62,282 bases of DNA, from contig NZ_MUIO01000036.1 of assembly GCF_002087235.1 (NCBI RefSeq), positions 1 through 62,282 on the forward strand, read 5' to 3'. The DNA is from Pseudomonas floridensis (GTDB lineage: Bacteria > Pseudomonadota > Gammaproteobacteria > Pseudomonadales > Pseudomonadaceae). The first letter of the stretch is position 1. Each line of letters starts with the position of its first letter. Below, one piece after another: positions 1 through 8,564 of the stretch. Both the position numbers and the translations under genes were made by a program. Below the pieces are notes generated by a model. It was not told the origin of the DNA. It saw only the letters and a program-made list of their open reading frames with translations, and made no database searches.

Positions 1-2
1 GT

Positions 3-431
3 GCAGACGATCACCTGACCGTGAGCGGAAGCCGGCATGTCAAAGTCGGCGAGGCGCTGCTGACCGATGCAGGGCAGGAAATTCACTTCAAGGCGGGCGA
101 CAGCCTGGTCGTCGAGGCCGGCATGGAGATTACCGTCAAGGCTGGCGGCAGCTTCATCAAGATTGATGCGGGCGGGGTCACCCTTAACGGCCCGCAGGTG
201 AAACTCAATTCCGGGGGCAAACCAGACTGCGGCACAGGCGCTCTGCCCAATCTGCCGGGGCTGGTCAAACAGGTTTTGACAGACAAGGCGGGCGAATTGC
301 TGAAGCAGCGTCTGACTGAACCGGCACCGATCATAGAGCTGTGTCAGAAACCGGAAGGCGGCACGCCGATGGACTGCCCTCTGAGCGACTGCGGCTGCCG
401 AAAGGCCTTGCAGCAAGGTGACCGTTCATGA
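3..431 (+). CDS. vgrG: VgrG type VI secretion spike protein, C-terminal end (partial)
   Basis: The reading frame is open to the left edge, so only the last 142 or so residues are present. The visible part has the alternating short beta-strand pattern of the VgrG gp5-like needle and DUF2345 region (SRHVKVGEALLTDAGQEI, then EAGMEITVKAGGSFIKI and LNGPQVKLNSGG). VgrG trimers form the puncturing tip of the T6SS and carry effectors. After the needle there is a tail of about 70 residues ending in a small cysteine cluster (MDCPLSDCGC), which may be the docking surface for the cargo encoded next. The stop overlaps the start of the following DUF4123 gene (ATGA). The family call is firm; the role of the tail is inference. 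Confidence 0.9.
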   Translation, partial: ADDHLTVSGSRHVKVGEALLTDAGQEIHFKAGDSLVVEAGMEITVKAGGSFIKIDAGGVTLNGPQVKLNSGGKPDCGTGALPNLPGLVKQVLTDKAGELLKQRLTEPAPIIELCQKPEGGTPMDCPLSDCGCRKALQQGDRS

Positions 432-1225
432 CGGTCTGCGTGCTGCTTGAGCGCACCGAGCGGTTACTGGAAAAGCTTTACCAGCTTTTGCCTGCCCCCA
501 AACACAACGTGTTGTTCGACAGGACCGAACTGGCGCCCTGCCGGGACAAAAGTCCATTGTGGTTGACTATTGATGACAACAGCGCACTGCTGGACGCGAT
601 CCATGCGAACCCCGAGATCTGGCCGGGATTGATCATGCAAAGCTCCTGGTCGGCCGACTGCGTGTTTGACCATCTCAGGCACATCCTGATCATCATATTC
701 GACGCCCGACGTCGGGGGGTTCTGCGCTATTGGGACCCGATAACAGCCAGCTACTTTTTCACCTCTTCAGGCATCGACGAAAGCCCGCTATGGCTGGGCC
801 CGATTGCGAACCTGTCGTGGTATGGCGGGACCTGGGCGGACCACGCCCACGGCACGCTTCGCTGGTTCCAGATCGCTAACCCACACGCCTGCAACCGGGC
901 GCGACCAGCGCACGCCTTCACGCCGATCCTGAACGTCGCCCACGAAGACGCCTTGCGTCTCCAGGAACGCGAACGCTTCGTATACGGATGGTGGAAAAAA
1001 CACACCGATACACCCTTCCCCCATGCACTTGCTTATCTGGACGAGGGCATGGCTCACGGTTTCGAGACAGACCCGGCACTCATGAACCGCTACCTCTCGA
1101 TACGCGCACGTCACCCTGACCATCAATCGCCGCCGCGTCAGCATGGCGACACGGGCGAAGAACGCCTGAATGCCTTGCAACATGTGCTGCAGCAACCTCG
1201 CCACAGCACGGAGTTCACCCGATGA
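428..1225 (+). CDS. DUF4123 family T6SS effector adaptor/chaperone
   Basis: This 265-residue protein has the DUF4123 pattern: an early hydrophobic strand after an N-terminal helix (PLWLTIDD), a central block with a conserved tryptophan (QSSWSADCVFDHLRHI) and the RYWDP motif near residue 100. DUF4123 proteins (Tap/TEC type) load a specific effector onto a specific VgrG and are not secreted themselves. The context is canonical: ATGA overlap with vgrG upstream and ATGA overlap with the large effector downstream, so the three genes are likely translationally coupled. The C-terminal 100 residues are probably the effector-specific half; that is inference from other DUF4123 proteins. The start is fixed by the overlap with the vgrG stop. 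Confidence 0.88.
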   Translation: MTVCVLLERTERLLEKLYQLLPAPKHNVLFDRTELAPCRDKSPLWLTIDDNSALLDAIHANPEIWPGLIMQSSWSADCVFDHLRHILIIIFDARRRGVLRYWDPITASYFFTSSGIDESPLWLGPIANLSWYGGTWADHAHGTLRWFQIANPHACNRARPAHAFTPILNVAHEDALRLQERERFVYGWWKKHTDTPFPHALAYLDEGMAHGFETDPALMNRYLSIRARHPDHQSPPRQHGDTGEERLNALQHVLQQPRHSTEFTR

Positions 1226-4200
1226 GCATTGGTAGTCTGAGTGCCGGACCCTCCTGCGAAGCCGGCAAACTGATCGTTCAGATCATTGGCAAAGATCATG
1301 AAGCCAGCCAAAAACTGGTATTGACCAGCGCTGACGACGCACGTACCTACCCGTCGCTTCCGCAGACACTAGAAAGCGAGCAAGGCAGCTGTGTACTGGA
1401 AGTCTGGGACCACGTTACCGGTGCGCAGCTCGAACTCGAAGTCGCAACGACCGAGGGCACGCCGATTCGTCTCCCTTTGCTCAATGGCACAAGTGTCACG
1501 CCGAGACAGGCTGACGCACAGTTCAATCAGGTCGTGCCAGTCTTGCCCTTTGTCGCATTGCCAGGCTCCAAAAGCGCGTATGACCTTGGCACGCCGGTGC
1601 TGGCCCGTGCGGGTTACATATATGTGTTCTATCGACAAACGCTCTGGCGAGAACTGGAAGTACGGATCGCTGAATCCGCGACGACCTATCACGATGTCGA
1701 TGTGGCCCGGTTTCGTCAGCGAGACGGCTTCAAACCGGGCGAACGGCGGGCCATCGGCGCGGCGCTCGACGACATCTGGCTACCCGCAGCCTGGAACAAC
1801 CAGCGTGTGCTGGACATTCAGCTGTGCTTTTCCGAGATACAACTCAGTGCGCCTCGACTGGAACGTCTGGAGCAGGATGCGGCATCGAGGGCCAAGCGCT
1901 GCACCCGTCCAGACCTCGGATACTCGAAAGAGCGCGCTCACCGTTTGTACAAGGGCCAGCCCGACGGCCATACCATGCTCAAGGCGTTTGCAGACTTCGA
2001 TGCGCATGATCAGGTCGCTCAGCGCATGCTGGCGCCGATCATGGCTGCACGCCTGGGCCTTGAGCAGTCGATTTTCCCGGTCAGCCTCGCAGCGCCACAA
2101 CGCGCACGGCAGCCCGGTTTCGAACGCCTGCTGGATCACCCTGCGCTTTATTTGTGTGATCTGTCCGGACAATTCCCGGTCAAGGCTCTCGAACAGGCAA
2201 ACGCTTTCCTCGCCGAAGCCGGCCAAGGCAGAACGATCAACGATACGTGTTCTCTGGAGTTGTCGGCGCTTGCCGACGCCATGCAGGCCAGCCTGCCTGG
2301 CGATGATGATGAGCCCGACGACACCTCGACATGTTGGCAAGCCCAACCCAGCGTCAGTGACGTACTGAACAGGGCGCGTCAGCGTCAGATATGCGGTGTA
2401 CTGCTGGATGACTCAAGTCACCGGCTGCGTCATCTGCGCCAGCGCATCGACACTCATCAGCAGCTATTGGAAATCTGCGCTCGCTACGCCATCCAGCAGC
2501 CTCATCACGCCAGTGCGTTGCTGGTGCATCAGTTGATCGTCCCGCCAACGATAGGTGGCTCGAAAAACCCGCTGAGTGCAGTCATCACATCGCTCGCCGA
2601 CACAGGTCGACAGGCCATCAACCGATGCACAGCCACCGTACAGCGTATGCTGGTAGGGCGCGAGATGATTGGCACTCAGAACTTGATGGTCGAAAACCTC
2701 AAACGCGGCGTGACACTCCAGACCCTCGCCGATCACCTGAGCCTGGATGGCTTCAAGTATGTGGCCGCGCTGCATGACCTGAGCCGGACAATGACCACCC
2801 TTGCCCTCACTCCGTCGAATGTCGATCCGCTCGCCCCTGGTGGCACAATCGTGGATGCACTCACGGGAGTCGGGCTCTGGGAACCGGCAACCAGTCAGGG
2901 CCAGACACTGCTGTCCCAGATAACCAATGACAGTAAACACCCACTGCACCTTATGCTCTGGCCTGAAAGCGACCTGGAGACCGTCTGCAAACCTTACGAA
3001 CCGCCACCGGATCGCGACGAAAACCTCGGTGACGGCCGCTTTCGGGCGACCGAACTGGCGCGTTTCGAAAACGCTCCGGCACCCAACCCCGTCACTCAAA
3101 GCACGCTGGACGCTGCGCTGCTGGCCAACCTGCTGGCGGGCGACAGTCTGCAGAATTTCTTTCTCATCAACACCGGCAAAGCCACGACTGCCGCACTGGT
3201 CGGCATCTTCGAAAACCTGCAGGGCGCAGTCGATGCCGCCGAGAATGCCGTCGGCAAGGCCGAGCAGGCGCTCACCTCCGGCAAAGCCGAGGTCGCCAGC
3301 GCCGACATCAAAAATCGGTCGGCCTTCGATCAACTGGCCGAAATTCGAGACCAGCCTGCTCCCAACGCTCGTCGAATCGACGTCAACCGCCAAGGCAGAG
3401 GCGTCCAGCAACTGCGCAGCATGATGCCCAAGCACTTCGGAGCCGCATTCCTGCTCAAGCGCAATCAGGTCACGCCACAGCACTATGTGTTCGGCCTGGA
3501 AGACCTGCCTAGCCGCAGTACCATGCCCAACGCACGATACGGCGAATACCTGGACCCTGACGGCAACCCGTTCCGCGACATCGACCCGCCCATCACCCTG
3601 CGCGGACCACTGACCTCAGGCGAACACCTGGTATTGGTGATCCCCCGTAATCACAAAACCGCGCAACTGATCAGCGACGTCAACCGAAAACTCAAAGCAG
3701 CCCAGGAAGCGGGCCATTCAGTTCGAGAAGCAGAACAGGCTTACGTGCGAGCGAGAAGCGGACTGAGCCAGGCGATTGAAAACCTTGATGCGACCAAGAA
3801 TGGGCCTGTTTACCGGTTTTTGAGATCGACGCGGTTTTGTGTGGCGGTGGTGATGTTGGAAGTTTGGAATGTTAACTCGGAGGTCAACGCACTTAAACAG
3901 ACAACTCGTGAAAAAAACAGTGGCAGAGCTCACGGCGGGATTGCTGCTGCGGTACTCGATTTGACGATAGCTGCGGAGGCGTTAGCGATTAAATTAAGGA
4001 GCGCTCAATCAAAGGTGGCGTTCACTAGAAAAATCCTGCTGCAAATTTCTGAAGCAAATGCGAGGAGGTGGATTGGACTGATTCTTGGCTCCGTACTAAC
4101 CAAAAAAATATCACTAAGAATTGGCGCGCAAATTCTTTCAGCGGCGCTGCTGACTGGCATAAATCTCTACGACGCCTATTACGCTTGGCAGTGGAACGAT

Positions 4201-5001
4201 CCAGCCATGTACGGATATCTAATGATGGCCGCAGGAGGCTCGGCAGCGTTATTGAGTTCGATTTTTGGCGGAGTAGCACCGGTACTCGGCCTGCATCCAT
4301 TGGGCTGGGTCGCATTGCTGTTACCAGGGGCAGGCATCACTCAAGTCTTAATGCAAACATTAACCCCGATGGAAACCTGGTTAAAAAATGGTCCATTCGG
4401 CGAAGCACACCCAAAAAATGAACACTTGCAAGAGCCATTGGAAGCATTTTACCGACTCATCAGCCTGCTCGCGGGTATCAGTATTACCACAGAAAAAAAC
4501 CCAGTATATGAACAACAAGCAAAACTCGACTTTCGAGCCGAAATACCACAAGCGATACGTAGTGCGAATACCATTGTTCGCATTGAAAGCCGGTTACCTG
4601 GCCTTATCGGGCGTCTTGATAGTCTGACTATCAATGCCGAGTGCAGATTGCGCAGTACGCGGGGTCGTTTCGACAATCAGGGCATGCACCGGGAGACACA
4701 TGAACTTAGCGAACAATCAGAGCGGCCAAAAGGGCAACTTCTCTCACCAGGGAGGCTAGAGCTTTTCTTCTCCACTCCAGAAAACATCAATGCTACCGCA
4801 TGGTCCAGTACCACGCACAATTTCACTTGGGCAGTACGAGCGCAGTTCATCTTAACCATAGAAGGAGAAAATCGGTACTTACCCGCACCTCCCATTAAAG
4901 AGACAACGCGTTATGAACAGCAATGGGCCAAGCCTGACTTCGAAAAGACTAATCAACCATTCTGGGCTGACGAAATCGCACACGGAGCTTTCCCAAAGTG
5001 A
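1222..5001 (+). CDS. Large T6SS effector, VasX / BTH_I2691-like, predicted membrane-acting toxin
   Basis: This 1259-residue protein lies directly after VgrG and its DUF4123 adaptor. Its first 150 residues resemble the N-terminal region of VasX-type effectors (PVLPFVALPG, then LARAGYIYVFY near residue 130). The middle is long, helical and polar, with a likely coiled coil near residues 660-700. A hydrophobic cluster at about residues 948-1048 contains three or four candidate membrane segments (including GYLMMAAGGSAALLSSIFGG and LGWVALLLPGAGITQVL), followed by a soluble tail of about 200 residues. VasX of Vibrio cholerae is a pore-former that depolarises the target inner membrane; a similar action here is inference. 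The last third, from about base 3780, is visibly richer in A+T than the start. The stop overlaps the GTG start of the putative immunity gene. Confidence 0.82.
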   Translation: MSIGSLSAGPSCEAGKLIVQIIGKDHEASQKLVLTSADDARTYPSLPQTLESEQGSCVLEVWDHVTGAQLELEVATTEGTPIRLPLLNGTSVTPRQADAQFNQVVPVLPFVALPGSKSAYDLGTPVLARAGYIYVFYRQTLWRELEVRIAESATTYHDVDVARFRQRDGFKPGERRAIGAALDDIWLPAAWNNQRVLDIQLCFSEIQLSAPRLERLEQDAASRAKRCTRPDLGYSKERAHRLYKGQPDGHTMLKAFADFDAHDQVAQRMLAPIMAARLGLEQSIFPVSLAAPQRARQPGFERLLDHPALYLCDLSGQFPVKALEQANAFLAEAGQGRTINDTCSLELSALADAMQASLPGDDDEPDDTSTCWQAQPSVSDVLNRARQRQICGVLLDDSSHRLRHLRQRIDTHQQLLEICARYAIQQPHHASALLVHQLIVPPTIGGSKNPLSAVITSLADTGRQAINRCTATVQRMLVGREMIGTQNLMVENLKRGVTLQTLADHLSLDGFKYVAALHDLSRTMTTLALTPSNVDPLAPGGTIVDALTGVGLWEPATSQGQTLLSQITNDSKHPLHLMLWPESDLETVCKPYEPPPDRDENLGDGRFRATELARFENAPAPNPVTQSTLDAALLANLLAGDSLQNFFLINTGKATTAALVGIFENLQGAVDAAENAVGKAEQALTSGKAEVASADIKNRSAFDQLAEIRDQPAPNARRIDVNRQGRGVQQLRSMMPKHFGAAFLLKRNQVTPQHYVFGLEDLPSRSTMPNARYGEYLDPDGNPFRDIDPPITLRGPLTSGEHLVLVIPRNHKTAQLISDVNRKLKAAQEAGHSVREAEQAYVRARSGLSQAIENLDATKNGPVYRFLRSTRFCVAVVMLEVWNVNSEVNALKQTTREKNSGRAHGGIAAAVLDLTIAAEALAIKLRSAQSKVAFTRKILLQISEANARRWIGLILGSVLTKKISLRIGAQILSAALLTGINLYDAYYAWQWNDPAMYGYLMMAAGGSAALLSSIFGGVAPVLGLHPLGWVALLLPGAGITQVLMQTLTPMETWLKNGPFGEAHPKNEHLQEPLEAFYRLISLLAGISITTEKNPVYEQQAKLDFRAEIPQAIRSANTIVRIESRLPGLIGRLDSLTINAECRLRSTRGRFDNQGMHRETHELSEQSERPKGQLLSPGRLELFFSTPENINATAWSSTTHNFTWAVRAQFILTIEGENRYLPAPPIKETTRYEQQWAKPDFEKTNQPFWADEIAHGAFPK

Positions 5002-6056
5002 CTGAATTAAAAAGCCTGGCTTACTACAGTGATCAAGCCTACAGGCCCGACAAAATAACCTTTCAAAAACCATGCCTGAGAGAAAAATCGCTCATATCAG
5101 CTTCAGTGCGCCTACCGTGGGGCTCCACTCAACAGGTTGCCCCTACTGGACTGATGGAGGAGTGCAACCCACGAAATATGAAGTTCTGGGAGCAGGCAGA
5201 AAAGGAAAAAATCGAAAAAAAGGCTAATGGAACATACGTGAGCCCGCCCTACGAACATGTCGAGCTTCATAGCAAATACAACCATGAGCGGTTTAGATTC
5301 GCACAATTACCATTCACATCACAGATATGGATATACCTACTGCAATTGGGAAAAGCTGGATGCATACTACTGACGCCTATAATTATATTTACGCACCTAC
5401 TCGACATATCCACATCAAGAGATTCTTGGCAGGACGTAACCGTTACTGTACTGCAAGAGGTTTATCCCATTTTTGTAGGAATCCCTCTTCTATGCTGGCT
5501 GCTCGGCCATATTGTCATCAGCCACTGCCCACGCATCTGGTTCCGGCCTCCAAAAGGTCCACTTTGGGAACTCAACCGTCGAACCGGTCTGGTCACGATC
5601 TTCGACTACAAACGCCACCGCAAGGAAGGCGTGATCGACGAGTTCGTCGCGCCGTTCTACGAGTTCGATGCCTACATGATCACCACTCGGGATCGGTACG
5701 GCTCCAATTACGGGCTGTTGCTGCGCCACCGCTACGAAGAGCGGCTAATCAACTTTCACTCGCTGCTTGCCCCTGACGATATCCGGCAGCGTCCCTGTGC
5801 GCTGTGGGACTTCTTTCAGAACTTCATGGACACCAGTCGCCCCCTGCCTGACATTCCCTACTTCGAAGCGCACCGGCATCTGGACCCGGTCACGGCTCAA
5901 TACGACAGGGAAAACGGCCGCAACCCACGCTACTGGATCGATATGGACGACGACACATTCAAACAGCGAGTCGATGCAATGTGGCAGCGTGCCTACTCCA
6001 TTGACACCTTCACACGGCCAAACCTGATGGAACGGTATGTCAGCTATAACGACTGA
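4998..6056 (+). CDS. Putative T6SS immunity protein, two membrane helices plus cytoplasmic domain
   Basis: The 352-residue product starts at a GTG that overlaps the effector stop (GTGA), with GGAG ten bases upstream. It has a polar N-terminus of about 100 residues, two hydrophobic helices at about 111-136 and 151-175, then a soluble domain of about 175 residues starting at FRPPKGPLWELNRRTG. An inner-membrane protein encoded immediately after a membrane-acting effector is the usual arrangement for its cognate immunity protein; the function is inferred from position and topology only. The C-terminal domain may be of the DUF6708 type, a family I associate with T6SS loci, but I could not test this. 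The codons for residues 1 to about 180 are AT-rich like the effector end, whereas the soluble domain has normal high-G+C codons. Confidence 0.7.
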   Translation: MTELKSLAYYSDQAYRPDKITFQKPCLREKSLISASVRLPWGSTQQVAPTGLMEECNPRNMKFWEQAEKEKIEKKANGTYVSPPYEHVELHSKYNHERFRFAQLPFTSQIWIYLLQLGKAGCILLTPIIIFTHLLDISTSRDSWQDVTVTVLQEVYPIFVGIPLLCWLLGHIVISHCPRIWFRPPKGPLWELNRRTGLVTIFDYKRHRKEGVIDEFVAPFYEFDAYMITTRDRYGSNYGLLLRHRYEERLINFHSLLAPDDIRQRPCALWDFFQNFMDTSRPLPDIPYFEAHRHLDPVTAQYDRENGRNPRYWIDMDDDTFKQRVDAMWQRAYSIDTFTRPNLMERYVSYND

Positions 6057-6160
6057 CAGACAAAGGAGGTGCCTCCAGAAATTCCGCAACCTCTTTTGCA
6101 GGGAGGGAGGAGGCGCTGCTGTTCCGCAACTGCAGCGTCAGCAGCGCTCAGGATGGGCTG

Positions 6161-6979
6161 TTACTGCGCCGCTGGAGTTTCGACCGGCGCAGGCGCGGTC
6201 ATTTCGACTGGTTGGGGCTCGGGCGGTGTTACGGTTTCGGCTTTGAACGAGGCGGGCTCTTCGGGAGCAGGCAAAGGCTCGCTCGCAGCGGGAGTGACAG
6301 GCTCAGCAGCAGGTTCGGCCCTGGGTGCGGTCTCCTCAGGCTTGGGTGCCAGTGGCGCAGGCTCTGAGGCTTTGGGCGCCACCGCAGCAGGCGCAGCGTC
6401 GGGAACGCCCAGATCGGCCTTGGGCTTCTCGACAATGTGCGCGGCTTGCTTCACCTCTGGCGGCAGGAAGTTTTCCACCAGACCGAAAAAGCGCTCATAG
6501 AACTTGGCAGACGCCACGGTTTCGCTGGCGACTTTGACCATGGAGTCGTCGGTAGAACCAATCGGCATCGACACCGAACCCAGCACCCCGACACCAAGGC
6601 TCGCCGAGTTGTTGGTTTTCTTCAGCGCGTAACGATCCTGCAGGGCGTTGGCGAACATCGTGGAGCTGCCCGCGTTGACATCAGCCGCACAGACCAGGTT
6701 GAAGCTGATCTCGATATGCGTTTCGCCGGTCTGCTGGAAGCTCTTGCGCCCGCTGATCATTTTCGGGTCGCTACTGGTGATGATGTAGCCCTGGCTCAGC
6801 AAGGCACGTCGTCCGGCTTCACAGGACGAAAGATCGGTTGCCGGGTAGCTGCGGGAGTAAGTCCCTGCATCGTCGAAATGCTCGTGGTCATAGACCGCCT
6901 GTTTGGGCGATGAACAGCCGGCAGCCAGGAGCAGCATTGACAGACCGCACGCGATACGAACGTTGAGTAACTTGAACAT
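6161..6979 (-). CDS. DUF2242 domain lipoprotein
   Basis: The 272-residue protein begins with a lipoprotein signal peptide whose lipobox ends LLLAAGC at Cys22. The body, to about residue 175, matches my memory of DUF2242 proteins of Pseudomonas (YPATDLSSCEAGRRALLSQG, then a segment that reads as an amphipathic sensor-like fold). The last 95 residues are low-complexity A/P/E-rich sequence, probably an unstructured periplasmic tail. An AGGA ribosome site lies eight bases before the ATG. It converges on the T6SS module and no operon partner is seen. No biochemical function is known to me. Confidence 0.75.
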   Translation of the reverse strand: MFKLLNVRIACGLSMLLLAAGCSSPKQAVYDHEHFDDAGTYSRSYPATDLSSCEAGRRALLSQGYIITSSDPKMISGRKSFQQTGETHIEISFNLVCAADVNAGSSTMFANALQDRYALKKTNNSASLGVGVLGSVSMPIGSTDDSMVKVASETVASAKFYERFFGLVENFLPPEVKQAAHIVEKPKADLGVPDAAPAAVAPKASEPAPLAPKPEETAPRAEPAAEPVTPAASEPLPAPEEPASFKAETVTPPEPQPVEMTAPAPVETPAAQ

Positions 6980-7133
6980 CGGAAATCCTGAGGAAGGGAG
7001 TAACTGCCAGCAAGACTGCAGACTGGAAAATGGCAGTAAGTCTGCAACAAGGCCGCCGCAGGATCAACGTGGCGTTCGAAAGGATTCGATACAAGGCACG
7101 TCACTTCCGTTGCGTTGGCAAAATGCTGACAAA

Positions 7134-7161
7134 AAAAAAGCGACCCAGAGGTCGCTTTTTT
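7134..7161 (-). terminator. Rho-independent terminator of the tRNA operon
   Basis: GCGACC (7140-7145) and GGTCGC (7150-7155) form a six-pair stem around a CAGA loop, flanked by A and T runs on both sides. Read on the minus strand it lies just downstream of the last tRNA and ends in a T tract, so it should terminate the Val-Asp-Asp transcript. It can also act on the plus strand. Confidence 0.85.
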
Positions 7162-7198
7162 GTTGCTTCGAGGAGTTCAAGGGCCTCGAAGCTTTGTA

Positions 7199-7275
7199 TG
7201 GCGCAGCGGACGGGACTCGAACCCGCGACCCCCGGCGTGACAGGCCGGTATTCTAACCGACTGAACTACCGCTGC
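7199..7275 (-). tRNA. tRNA-Asp (GUC)
   Basis: The minus strand folds as a complete 77-nt cloverleaf. The acceptor GCAGCGG pairs with CCGCTGC, the T loop is GGTTCGAGTCC, and the anticodon loop CTGTCAC carries GTC. Discriminator G and an encoded CCA follow. The sequence is close to the E. coli aspartate tRNA. It is the third gene of the tRNA operon. Confidence 0.97.
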
Positions 7276-7390
7276 GTATCGCTTGTAAACCTGTTTGAAA
7301 CAAACCTTTGGCAGTCTGTTTCCTGTACATCGGACTGAACGACTTGAGCCTTTCAATCTCAGACCCGGCGAACCGAATCTGTACAAATAA

Positions 7391-7467
7391 TGGCGCAGCG
7401 GACGGGACTCGAACCCGCGACCCCCGGCGTGACAGGCCGGTATTCTAACCGACTGAACTACCGCTGC
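7391..7467 (-). tRNA. tRNA-Asp (GUC), second copy
   Basis: This is identical over its 77 bases to the tRNA-Asp 115 bases downstream, including the encoded CCA and GTC anticodon. It is the middle gene of the Val-Asp-Asp operon. The tandem duplication raises gene dosage for aspartate tRNA and is common in this genus. Confidence 0.97.
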
Positions 7468-7532
7468 GCAGTGTGGACTGACGTCCGATTCAACTTTGAA
7501 AGCCCTCGTGCATCAGCTTTCAAACTCAACGA

Positions 7533-7608
7533 TGGTGGGTGATGACGGGATCGAACCGCCGACCCGCTGCTTGTAAGGCAGCTGCTCTCCCAGCTGAGCT
7601 AATCACCC
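7533..7608 (-). tRNA. tRNA-Val (UAC)
   Basis: A 76-nt cloverleaf on the minus strand. The acceptor GGGTGAT pairs with ATCACCC, the anticodon loop CTTACAA carries TAC, the T loop is GGTTCGATCCC, and a discriminator A with an encoded CCA follows. It is the first gene of the operon, about 15 nt after the predicted transcription start. Confidence 0.97.
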
Positions 7609-7629
7609 TTTGCTTCGTTGAGGCCGCGA

Positions 7630-7658
7630 AATTTACGCACCTAACGAACCTAAGTCAA
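7630..7658 (-). promoter_or_regulatory. Sigma-70 promoter of the tRNA operon
   Basis: On the minus strand TTGACT (-35) and TAAATT (-10) are separated by exactly 17 bases. A G+C-rich discriminator (TCGCGGCC) follows, as expected of stringently controlled stable-RNA promoters. The predicted start is near 7623, close to the tRNA-Val 5' end. Confidence 0.8.
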
Positions 7659-7749
7659 TAGCCTGATTGAAGTTTTTTTCAAAACTGCTTCAATCGTGCC
7701 CGACCTCCTACACGGCCAAACCCGACGACCGGCGACGCCAGACACAGAT

Positions 7750-8532
7750 TTACTCCGCGTACACCATCTTGCGAGTCATGCCGCCATCGACGACGAATTC
7801 CTGGCCGGTGACAAAACCGGCGTTTCGGGAAAGCAGCCAGGCAACCATCGCCGCGACATCCTCCACCGTCCCCACACGTCCTGCCGGATGCTGCGCATGG
7901 TCAGCCTCCGACAACGGCTCGGCACGCCGCAGGGAAGGATCCCTGGCATCAATCCAGCCAGGGCTGACCGCATTGACCCGAATCTCCGGCCCAAGGCTGA
8001 TCGCAAGCGCATGGGTCAAGGCCATTAGCCCTCCCTTGCTGGCGGCATACGCCTCGGTATCGGGCTCGGATTGCCTGGCGCGAGTCGAGGTCAGGTTGAC
8101 GATGCTGCCGCAATGCGCACGTAGGTAAGGCGCGCAGTGCTTGGCCAACAGCATCGGTCCGCCAAGATTGACGCCCAGCACGCGGTTCCAGTGAGACAGC
8201 TCAAGGCTCTCCAGGGTGGTGTTGTGCGGATCGGCGACCGCCGCGTTGCACACCAGCGCATCCAGTCGGCCAAAGCGCCTGAGCACCTCGGCAACACCGG
8301 CAGCGACCTGCTCCTCGCTGGCAACATCCATGGCAATGAACAGGGCATTTTCGCCCAGTGCAGCCGACACCTTCGGACCGCGGGCGCGATCCAGATCGGT
8401 CAGCACCACTTGCCACCCTTCAGTAATGAGCCAGGCGGCGATGCCCAGCCCGATGCCGCGTGCGGCACCGGTCACCAGCGCAACACGGCCGTTGTGGGTA
8501 CTGGCGAATTTCATGGTCCAGTCGTCGCTCAT
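7750..8532 (-). CDS. Short-chain dehydrogenase/reductase (SDR) family oxidoreductase
   Basis: The product is a classical SDR of about 260 residues. It has the NAD(P)-binding TGAARGIG near residue 21, the VCNAA structural motif, and a catalytic Ser followed by AYAASKGG (Tyr-x-x-x-Lys). Near the C-terminus FVVDGGM matches the usual substrate-loop end. The substrate cannot be read from sequence. It follows metZ so closely that the two are probably cotranscribed; an upstream GTG at 8568 overlaps the metZ stop and would add 12 residues. I prefer the ATG at 8532 because the extra residues have no family counterpart, but neither start has a strong ribosome site. Confidence 0.88.
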   Translation of the reverse strand: MSDDWTMKFASTHNGRVALVTGAARGIGLGIAAWLITEGWQVVLTDLDRARGPKVSAALGENALFIAMDVASEEQVAAGVAEVLRRFGRLDALVCNAAVADPHNTTLESLELSHWNRVLGVNLGGPMLLAKHCAPYLRAHCGSIVNLTSTRARQSEPDTEAYAASKGGLMALTHALAISLGPEIRVNAVSPGWIDARDPSLRRAEPLSEADHAQHPAGRVGTVEDVAAMVAWLLSRNAGFVTGQEFVVDGGMTRKMVYAE

Positions 8533-8564
8533 GCCTGCACTCGCGTCGCGACTCACTTCACCCG

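Noticed and set aside
1391..2368. A 325-codon frame inside the T6SS effector
   Set aside because: It is a shifted frame of the effector with Arg/Ser/Cys-rich composition and no domain. The effector frame is supported by its neighbours.
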